DNA from: JANOBJ01 sp031411575
GTDB lineage: Bacteria; Pseudomonadota; Gammaproteobacteria; Burkholderiales; Burkholderiaceae_C
Length of the DNA stretch: 17,173 nt
NCBI GenBank assembly: GCA_031411575.1
Contig: JANOBJ010000391.1
Span: forward strand, 1 to 17,173
Reading direction: 5' to 3'
Shown here: positions 8,110-14,477 of the stretch, piece after piece
Position numbering within the stretch: the stretch's first letter is position 1
How the letters are laid out: each line of letters starts with the position of its first letter
The notes under the pieces: generated by a model
The model's input: the letters and a program-made list of their open reading frames with translations, nothing else
The model's database searches: none
What the model was told of the DNA's origin: nothing
Program-made: the position numbers and the translations under genes

Positions 8110-8118
8110 GACAGCATA
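8110..8118 (-). promoter_or_regulatory. Weak candidate extended -10 promoter for the ATP-grasp/alpha-E genes
   Basis: On the minus strand TGCTATGCT fits an extended -10 element (TGn followed by TATGCT, four of six consensus bases), about 17 bases before the ATG at 8093. No convincing -35 is seen and the leader would be very short. Confidence 0.2.
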
Positions 8119-8128
8119 GCAAGTTCCG

Positions 8129-8180
8129 GGCCGAAACGGCCTGCAGAGCGGGCCCGCGGGTCTGCGCTGGGGGCCGTTTC
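8129..8180. other. Nested inverted repeats between comEC and the ATP-grasp gene
   Basis: GAAACGGCC (8133-8141) and GGCCGTTTC (8172-8180) form a perfect 9-bp inverted repeat. Inside it are CAGA/TCTG (8144-8147 and 8161-8164) around the palindrome GCGGGCCCGC (8148-8157). An alternative small hairpin, GGCCG-AAA-CGGCC, lies at 8129-8141. This fills most of the 105-base gap. No T-tract follows on either strand, so a protein-binding site or an mRNA processing or stability element is as likely as a terminator. Confidence 0.5.
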
Positions 8181-8198
8181 AGCCCGGCCCGCCAAGCC

Positions 8199-10721
8199 TC
8201 ACGGCACCCGGTGCCGCCAGTAGCGCGGCGCGCGCTGGCGCTCGCAGGCCACTTCGGCCGGCGTGGTGGACGACCAGCGCGCCGCCCCGCAGCGCGCGGT
8301 TTCCACCACGGGGATGCCGCGCTCGCGGTAGCGCTCGGCCACCGGGGCGGCCGGGTGGCCGAAGCGGTTGCGGTAGCCGGCCTGAACCAGCGCCAGGCCG
8401 GGTCGGGCAGCGTCCAGAAAAGCGGCGCTGGACGACGTTTTGCTGCCATGGTGCGGCACCAGCAGCACATCGGCCGCCAGCGGCGCGCCTGCGGCCAGCA
8501 AACGGGCTTCTTGCGGCTGCTCGATGTCGCCGGTCAAGAGCGCAGTGCGCGTGCCGCTGGAGACGCGCAGCACGCAGCTCAGCGCGTTGGGTTTGGCGGG
8601 CTGCGCGTAATCCTCGGGCTGCGGGTGCAGCACCTCGAACGTGATGCCGTCCCAGGCCCAGCGCTGGCCGGCGCTGCAGCGGGTGGCCGGGCGCTGGCGC
8701 TGCAGTTCGTGGTCGGGCGCCACCGAACTCAGCAGTTGCGCCTGCGGCTGCATCGCCAGCACGGCGGCGGCGCCGCCCGCGTGGTCGCTGTCGCGGTGGC
8801 TCACCACCAGCGTATCAACGCGCTCGCCCAAGGCGCGCAGCAGCGGCACCAGGATGCGGTGGCCGGCGTCGCTGTCGGTGCTGTAGCGCGGGCCGGCGTC
8901 GTACAGCAGCGTGTGGGTGGCGGTGCGCACCATCACCGCATTGCCCTGGCCGATGTCGGCGGCCAGCAGCTCAAACTCCCCCGCGGCCGGTCGCAGCGGC
9001 TGCCACAGCAGCACCGGCAGCAGCAGCGGAAGGCCCAGCGCGCGCAATGGCCAGGGCAGCCGCAGCACCAGCAAAATGCCACCCAATACCGCCGCTGTGC
9101 CTGCCCACAGGGGCGCTGACGCTATGGATACCGTAGCGAATGGCAGTTGCGCCAGCGGCTGCAGCACCCAGCCCAGCGCCTGCAGCGCCCAGCCCGCCGC
9201 GTCCCACACCGGCGCCCACAGCACACCAGCCAGCGCCAGCGGCGTGACCACCAAGGTCACCCAGGGAATCGCCAGCAGATTGGCCAGGAGACCCACCAGC
9301 GAGACCTGGTTGAACAGCAGCAAACTCAGCGGGGCCAGGGCCAGCGTGATCAGCGCCTGTTCAGTAAAAAGTGAACGAAATCGGCTTCTGGTGCTTGTCG
9401 CACGGTCATTCTTTGCTCCTGAATCAGCAGCAAACAGCACGCCGACCGCGACAAAGCTGAGCCAGAAACCCGCCTGCAACAGCGCCCACGGGTCGATCAG
9501 CAGCACCACGGCGCCTGCCAGCAGCCAGACCGCCGGCCACGGCCAGCGCCGCCCCGACAGGCGCAGCAGCGCCACGGTCGCCAGCATCCACACCGTGCGT
9601 TGCGCCGGCACGCCCCAGCCGCTGAACACGGCGTAGCCGGCAGCCAGCGCCACACCGCCGATCAGCGCCGCGCTGGGCGCAGGCAGCGCGTGGCACAGCC
9701 GCGGCGTCAGCAGCGCCGAACGCCGCCACAAAAACCCGATCACCAGCGCAGCGGCCCAGGCGAACATCGTCACGTGCAGGCCCGAGATGCTCATCAAATG
9801 CGCCACGCCGGTGGCGCGGAACACGTCCCAGTCGGCCCGGTCGATCGCGCCCTGATCGCCCACCACCAGCGCGGCCAGCACGCCCGCCACGCGGACCAGG
9901 CCGGTGGCCCCGGCAGCGCCGGCAGCGGGCTCGCGGGCCAGCAGCCGCTCAAAGATCGCATCGCGCACCGCCTGGCGAGCCCGCTCCACCGGGTGGCGCC
10001 AGGTTGGCGCCAGGCGCAACGGCGGCGGGTCGTTCGGGCCGGCGCGCACGTAGCCGCTGGCCTGCAGGCCCTGCTCCCAGAACCAGAGTTCGGCGTCAAA
10101 ACCCTGCGGGTTGGCGGTGCCGTGCGGCGCACGGAGGCGCACCGTGATCTGCCAACGGTCGCCGGCGATCAGGTCGGCGCTCTGGCGCTGCAGTTCGGCC
10201 CGGTCGGCCCCCGAGGTAGCGACGCCGCCGTACCAGCCTAGCAGCAGCTGGCGCGGCACGGCCACCGGCGTGCCGTCCAGCTGCGCCGATTCGACCGTCA
10301 GCCGGAAGCGCTGGCCGCCCTCCTGCCGCTCGGGCATGGCGCTGACCATGCCGACCACCGCCACGTCGCGCCCTTCCAGCGCGGGGTCGAGCGCGCCGGC
10401 CAGGTACGCGGTGGCGCGCCAGCCCGTGAGGCCGAACGCCAGGGCTGCGGCCAGCCCGGCGACCACGCAGGCGCGCAACATCGGCCGAGCGTCAATTGCT
10501 ACTAATTGAATAGCAGAAAATGACCACCCGACAAGCACCAAGAGCATAAAACACGCATAAATCGGCCCTGCAAGCAGTTCTGGCTGCTGCAGCTGCAACG
10601 CCGTGCCGCCGACCCAGCCAAGGCCGGCCGCGACCAGCCCCGAGCGCGGCTGCGCCGGGCGCGCCCACGCCAGCTCGACTGCTTTCACGACTTTTCCACC
10701 CTGAACATCCAGACTCTGCAT
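8199..10721 (-). CDS. comEC: ComEC/Rec2 family DNA uptake channel protein
   Basis: Predicted inner-membrane channel that moves transforming single-stranded DNA into the cytoplasm. It is full length at 840 residues with the usual three parts. First come membrane segments and the N-terminal DUF4131 soluble region. Next is the multi-spanning Competence domain, with the hallmark VAHLMSISGLHVTMFAW near residue 310. Last is a C-terminal metallo-beta-lactamase-like domain from about residue 590, with LAADIGQGNAVMV, SHRDSDHAGG (residues 641-650), LTGDIEQPQ and VLLVPHHGSKTSSS. Metal ligands look intact, so nuclease function is possible. The start is uncertain: ATG 10721 has a poorly spaced GAGG, while GTG 10688 (residue 12) has GGTGGA at good spacing. 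Two repeat copies lie inside the gene (residues ~53-76 and ~430-452). The link to ATP-grasp/alpha-E genes is positional; no functional tie is evident. Confidence 0.95.
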   Translation of the reverse strand: MQSLDVQGGKVVKAVELAWARPAQPRSGLVAAGLGWVGGTALQLQQPELLAGPIYACFMLLVLVGWSFSAIQLVAIDARPMLRACVVAGLAAALAFGLTGWRATAYLAGALDPALEGRDVAVVGMVSAMPERQEGGQRFRLTVESAQLDGTPVAVPRQLLLGWYGGVATSGADRAELQRQSADLIAGDRWQITVRLRAPHGTANPQGFDAELWFWEQGLQASGYVRAGPNDPPPLRLAPTWRHPVERARQAVRDAIFERLLAREPAAGAAGATGLVRVAGVLAALVVGDQGAIDRADWDVFRATGVAHLMSISGLHVTMFAWAAALVIGFLWRRSALLTPRLCHALPAPSAALIGGVALAAGYAVFSGWGVPAQRTVWMLATVALLRLSGRRWPWPAVWLLAGAVVLLIDPWALLQAGFWLSFVAVGVLFAADSGAKNDRATSTRSRFRSLFTEQALITLALAPLSLLLFNQVSLVGLLANLLAIPWVTLVVTPLALAGVLWAPVWDAAGWALQALGWVLQPLAQLPFATVSIASAPLWAGTAAVLGGILLVLRLPWPLRALGLPLLLPVLLWQPLRPAAGEFELLAADIGQGNAVMVRTATHTLLYDAGPRYSTDSDAGHRILVPLLRALGERVDTLVVSHRDSDHAGGAAAVLAMQPQAQLLSSVAPDHELQRQRPATRCSAGQRWAWDGITFEVLHPQPEDYAQPAKPNALSCVLRVSSGTRTALLTGDIEQPQEARLLAAGAPLAADVLLVPHHGSKTSSSAAFLDAARPGLALVQAGYRNRFGHPAAPVAERYRERGIPVVETARCGAARWSSTTPAEVACERQRAPRYWRHRVP
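9366..9433 (-). repeat. Dispersed repeat, copy 5 (inside comEC, partly GC-shifted)
   Basis: Read on the minus strand: TTGCTGCTGATTCAGGAGCA, then AAGAATGACC, GCGACAAGCACCAG and a T-rich end. It aligns ungapped with copy 3: about 23 of the first 30 bases match, and 12 consecutive bases agree around CGACAAGCACCA. The AT-rich half has drifted towards GC. It encodes ComEC residues ~430-452, a polar Arg/Ser/Thr-rich loop (from ADSGAKNDR to FRSLF). Confidence 0.7.
10496..10563 (+). repeat. AT-rich dispersed repeat, copy 3 (antisense within comEC)
   Basis: TTGCTAC, spacer TAATTGA, ATAGCAG, then AAAATGACC, CGACAAGCACCA, GAGCATAAAACACGC and ATAAATC. This is the best-preserved copy and the reference used for the others. 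The inverted repeat (TTGCTA / ATAGCA) can form a short hairpin. The element reads on the plus strand while comEC is on the minus strand; it encodes ComEC residues ~53-76 around FSAIQLVAID. Confidence 0.75.
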
Positions 10722-10843
10722 AACCTCATGCTTAACGGGCTGGTGGCCCCGCCTGCCGACATGGCTCGGGACTTGCTAGGATGGGGCACCGGGCAAACTC
10801 CGCCTGCCCTGCCTGACCCGCCAGACGACCAAGAGACAAGCCC
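10722..10843. promoter_or_regulatory. Divergent intergenic region, comEC / transglutaminase-DUF2126
   Basis: These 122 bases separate two divergent genes and should carry promoters for both. I see no convincing -35/-10 pair. The best plus-strand -10-like hexamer is TAGGAT at 10777-10782, with a poor -35. No operator-like palindrome stands out. Confidence 0.35.
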
Positions 10844-13800
10844 ATGTCCATTCACGCCGCGCTCAACCACATCACCCACTACACCTACGACCGGCTGGTC
10901 AACCTCGGGCCGCAGCTGGTGCGTCTGCGACCAGCGCCGCACTCGCGCAGCAAGATCATCAGCTACTCGCTCAAGGTCGAACCGGCCAACCATTTCATCA
11001 ACTGGCAACAGGACCCGTTCGCCAACTACCTTGCGCGGCTGGTGTTTCCCGAAAAAACCCGCGAATTCAAGGTCACGGTGGACCTGGTGGTCGAGATGGC
11101 GGTGTACAACCCGTTCGATTTCTTCCTGGAGCCCTACGCCGAGAAGTTTCCGTTCAAATACGAGGCCTCGGTGTCCAAGGAGCTGCAGCCTTACCTGGCC
11201 ACCGAGCCGGTGACACCGCTGCTGAGCGCTTACCTGAACAAGATCGACCGTACCGAAAAGCGCACGATTGATTTCCTGGTGGCGATCAACCAGCAGGTGC
11301 AACACGACATCAAGTACCTGATCCGCATGGAGCCCGGCGTGCAGACGCCCGAGGAGACGCTGAAAAGCGCGGCCGGCTCGTGCCGCGATTCAGGCTGGCT
11401 GCTGGTGCAGCTGCTGCGTCACTGCGGGCTGGCGGCGCGCTTTGTGTCGGGCTACCTGATTCAGCTCACGCCCGACGTGAAATCGCTCGACGGCCCGAGC
11501 GGCACCACCCACGACTTCACCGACCTGCACGCCTGGTGCGAGGTGTACCTGCCCGGCGCCGGCTGGGTCGGCCTGGACGCGACCTCGGGCCTGATGGCGG
11601 GCGAAGGCCACATCCCGCTGGCCTGCACGCCACAGCCGTCCAGCGCAGCGCCGATCGAAGGCCTGATGGACGAGGCCGAGGTCACGTTCAGCCACCACAT
11701 GGAAGTCACGCGCGTGCTCGAATCGCCGCGCGTCACCCTGCCCTACACCGAGGAGCAATGGGCCGACGTGATGGCGCTGGGCTCGGCGGTGGACGCTGAG
11801 TTGGTGGCCGGCGACGTGCGCCTGACCATGGGCGGCGAGCCGACCTTCGTGGCCGTCAACGACCGTGACGCCGCCGAGTGGAACACCGATGCGCTCGGCC
11901 CCACCAAGCGCGGCTTTGCCACCGAACTCGTGCAAAAGCTGCGCGCCGAATACGGCGAGGGCGGCTTCCTGCACTTTGGCCAGGGCAAGTGGTACCCCGG
12001 CGAACAGCTGCCGCGCTGGGCACTCAGCATCTGCTGGCGCGCCGACAAGCAGCCGGCCTGGCGCGACCCGTCTCTGTTTGCCGACGAGCGCGTAGCCAGC
12101 CACTACAGCAGCGAGGACGCGGGCCGCTTCACCCGGCTGCTGGCCGCGAAGCTGGGCATCACCGACCGCTTCATCGTGCCCGGCTACGAGGACGTTTTTT
12201 ATTACCTGTGGCGCGAACGCCGGCTGCCGGTCAACGTCGATCCGTTTGATTCGCGACTGGACGACGAGCTGGAGCGGGCGCGCCTGCGCCGCGTGTTCGA
12301 CCAGAAGCTGGACACGGTGATCGGCTACGTGCTGCCGCTGGGCGCCACCGACGGCCCGCCGCTGGCCGGGCCGGTCTGGAGCACCGGGCCGTGGTTCCTG
12401 CGCGATGAACGCATGTACCTCACGCCCGGCGACTCGCCCATGGGCTACCGGTTGCCGCTCGATTCGCTGCCGTGGGTCAGCAAGGCCGACTACCCCTACC
12501 TGGTCGACCGCGACCCGTTTGCGCCCGACGCCTCGCTGCACGCCGGGCTGCCCACCGCCACCGGGCTGCAGGCGCGCTATGCCGCCGGGGTCACCCCCGG
12601 CGCCAACGACCGCAGCGCCACGCCCTACCTGTCGGGCACGCCGCCCCGGCAGCCCGCTACCCAGCGCCTGCAAACCGGCCCCGGCGCCGCGCGCGACACC
12701 GGCGAGGCCCGCACGCCGCGGCAGCCCGAGCCCGCGAGCTTTGTGCAGCCGCCGGCCAAATTCGTCTCGGCCGGCGACACCACGCGCACCGCGCTGTGCG
12801 TGGAGGTCCGCGATCCGCGCCGGGCCAATGGGCCCAAGGCCGAAGCCGTGGGCACCAAGTCGGGCGTGATCTACGTCTTCATGCCGCCGCTGGCGCGGCT
12901 GGAGGACTACCTCGACCTGCTGGCCGCGGTCGAGGCCACCGCGCGCGAGCTCGACGTGAAGATCGTGCTGGAGGGCTACCCACCGCCGCGCGACCCGCGC
13001 CTCAAGGTGCTGCAGGTCACACCAGACCCGGGCGTGATCGAGGTCAATATCCACCCCGCGCACAACTGGGGCGAGCTGGTGGCGCACACCGAGTTTTTGT
13101 ACCAGGCGGCGTTCGAGACCCGCCTGTCGGCCGAGAAGTTCATGACCGACGGCCGCCACACCGGCACCGGCGGCGGCAACCACTTCGTGATGGGCGGCGC
13201 GTCGCCGGCCGACAGCCCGTTCCTGCGCAAGCCGGAACTGCTGGCCAGCCTGATCCTGTACTGGCATAACCACCCGTCCTTGAGCTACCTGTTCAGCGGC
13301 ATGTTCATCGGGCCGACCAGCCAGGCGCCGCGCGTGGATGAGGCGCGCAACGACCAGCTGTACGAGCTGGAGATCGCCCTGCGCGAGATCAGCCGCAACC
13401 GCACCATCCACGGCCACGACATGCCGCCCTGGCTGGTCGACCGCACCCTGCGCAACGTGCTGGTGGACGTGACCGGCAACACCCACCGCAGCGAGTTCTG
13501 CATCGACAAGATGTACTCGCCCGATTCGGCCACCGGGCGGCTCGGCCTGCTGGAGCTGCGCGCCTTCGAGATGCCGCCGCATGCGCGCATGAGCATCGTG
13601 CAGCAGCTGCTGCTGCGCGCGCTGGTGGCACGCTTCTGGAAGGCGCCGTACCAGGCGCCCGTGACGCGCTGGGGCACCGAGCTGCACGACCGCTTCCTGC
13701 TGCCCAGCTTCGTGCAGATGGATTTCGATGACGTGATGGCCGAGATGCGCGAGGCCGGCTACGCATTTGATACGTCGTGGTTTGCGCCGCATTTTGAGTT

Positions 13801-14353
13801 CCGCTTCCCGCTGGTGGGCGAGCTGCAGACCCGCGGCATCGAACTGACACTCCGCAACGCGCTGGAGCCATGGCACGTGATGGGCGAGGAAGGCTCGCCC
13901 GGTGGCACCGTGCGCTATGTCGATTCGTCGCTGGAGCGGATCGAGGTGCGCGTGACCGGGCTGAACCAGAGCCGCTACGTGATCACCTGCAACGGCCAGG
14001 CGCTGGCGCTGCAGTCCACCGGCACCGTTGGCGAATTTGTGTCCGGCGTACGCTACCGCGCCTGGAACCCTCCATCCGCGCTGCACCCGACCATCGGGGT
14101 TCAGGCGCCGCTGGTGTTTGACATCGTGGATACCTGGTCGCGCCGCTCGCTGGGCGGCTGCCAGTACCACGTGACGCACCCGGGCGGGCGCAGCTACGAC
14201 ACCTTCCCGGTCAACGCCTATGAGGCCGAGAGCCGTCGCATGGCGCGCTTCTTCCGCTTTGGCCACACACCAGGGCTGATGGATGTGCCGCCGGCCACGA
14301 TCGACGTGCCGGGCAGCCGCGAGTTTCCGTTCACGCGCGATCTGCGGCGTTAA
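10844..14353 (+). CDS. Transglutaminase-DUF2126 fusion (putative peptidase plus amidoligase)
   Basis: A large cytosolic-looking protein of 1169 residues. The N-terminal ~280 residues are a bacterial transglutaminase unit: a beta-rich N-domain (HITHYTYDRLVNLGPQLVRL), then the core with Cys180 in AAGSCRDSGWLL, His229 in DLHAWCEVY and Asp245 in GLDATSGL, a complete triad. From about residue 315 (DVRLTMGGEPTFV) to the end is DUF2126, described in Pfam as a putative amidoligase; GRHTGTGGGNH (residues 770-780) and NIHPAHNWGEL are conspicuous. A Pro/Ala/Arg-rich insertion interrupts it at about residues 575-645. The ATG start has a weak AAGAGA upstream. Such transglutaminases may act as peptidases or amidases rather than crosslinkers. 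The ATP-grasp/alpha-E fusion follows 124 bases downstream on the same strand. Domain assignment is firm; substrate and reaction are not known. Confidence 0.92.
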   Translation: MSIHAALNHITHYTYDRLVNLGPQLVRLRPAPHSRSKIISYSLKVEPANHFINWQQDPFANYLARLVFPEKTREFKVTVDLVVEMAVYNPFDFFLEPYAEKFPFKYEASVSKELQPYLATEPVTPLLSAYLNKIDRTEKRTIDFLVAINQQVQHDIKYLIRMEPGVQTPEETLKSAAGSCRDSGWLLVQLLRHCGLAARFVSGYLIQLTPDVKSLDGPSGTTHDFTDLHAWCEVYLPGAGWVGLDATSGLMAGEGHIPLACTPQPSSAAPIEGLMDEAEVTFSHHMEVTRVLESPRVTLPYTEEQWADVMALGSAVDAELVAGDVRLTMGGEPTFVAVNDRDAAEWNTDALGPTKRGFATELVQKLRAEYGEGGFLHFGQGKWYPGEQLPRWALSICWRADKQPAWRDPSLFADERVASHYSSEDAGRFTRLLAAKLGITDRFIVPGYEDVFYYLWRERRLPVNVDPFDSRLDDELERARLRRVFDQKLDTVIGYVLPLGATDGPPLAGPVWSTGPWFLRDERMYLTPGDSPMGYRLPLDSLPWVSKADYPYLVDRDPFAPDASLHAGLPTATGLQARYAAGVTPGANDRSATPYLSGTPPRQPATQRLQTGPGAARDTGEARTPRQPEPASFVQPPAKFVSAGDTTRTALCVEVRDPRRANGPKAEAVGTKSGVIYVFMPPLARLEDYLDLLAAVEATARELDVKIVLEGYPPPRDPRLKVLQVTPDPGVIEVNIHPAHNWGELVAHTEFLYQAAFETRLSAEKFMTDGRHTGTGGGNHFVMGGASPADSPFLRKPELLASLILYWHNHPSLSYLFSGMFIGPTSQAPRVDEARNDQLYELEIALREISRNRTIHGHDMPPWLVDRTLRNVLVDVTGNTHRSEFCIDKMYSPDSATGRLGLLELRAFEMPPHARMSIVQQLLLRALVARFWKAPYQAPVTRWGTELHDRFLLPSFVQMDFDDVMAEMREAGYAFDTSWFAPHFEFRFPLVGELQTRGIELTLRNALEPWHVMGEEGSPGGTVRYVDSSLERIEVRVTGLNQSRYVITCNGQALALQSTGTVGEFVSGVRYRAWNPPSALHPTIGVQAPLVFDIVDTWSRRSLGGCQYHVTHPGGRSYDTFPVNAYEAESRRMARFFRFGHTPGLMDVPPATIDVPGSREFPFTRDLRR
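12566..12780 (+). other. Low-complexity insertion within the DUF2126 domain
   Basis: This segment encodes a Pro/Ala/Gly/Arg/Thr-rich stretch (from about GVTPGANDRSATP to EPASFVQPPAK) between two conserved parts of DUF2126. It has no domain features and looks like a disordered loop joining two lobes. A second small non-conserved patch (RRANGPKAEAVG) follows shortly after. Confidence 0.5.
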
Positions 14354-14477
14354 GGGCGCTGAGGGCATTTCGGCCATGCAGGTGCCGGCACAGTCGCATC
14401 GCCACCACAGGGGGTTCCCCGGGATTCGCCGTAGCCGGCCGGTTCGGGGCGGCCGGGATGTAACAATCGCATGACAC
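14354..14477 (+). other. Intergenic spacer with GC hairpins
   Basis: This 124-base gap separates the DUF2126 gene from the fusion gene. It holds GGGGTTCCCC (14411-14420) and a perfect 7-bp stem CCGGCCG / CGGCCGG around an 8-base loop (14435-14456). Neither is followed by a T-tract. TAACAAT at 14461-14467 is a weak -10-like sequence only about ten bases before the GTG start. No small gene is convincing. Confidence 0.4.

Noticed and set aside
8106..8137. Possible sixth repeat copy (TGCT ... ATAGCAAG ... GGGCCGAAAC).
   Set aside because: Spacing between the halves is wrong (10 instead of 13 bases) and the ATGACC and AGCACC blocks are missing.
8094..8195. Extended N-terminus of the ATP-grasp protein starting at TTG 8195.
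   Set aside because: No ribosome binding site precedes the TTG, the extra residues resemble no family segment, the stretch holds strong inverted repeats, and ATG 8093 has a well-placed AGGAG.
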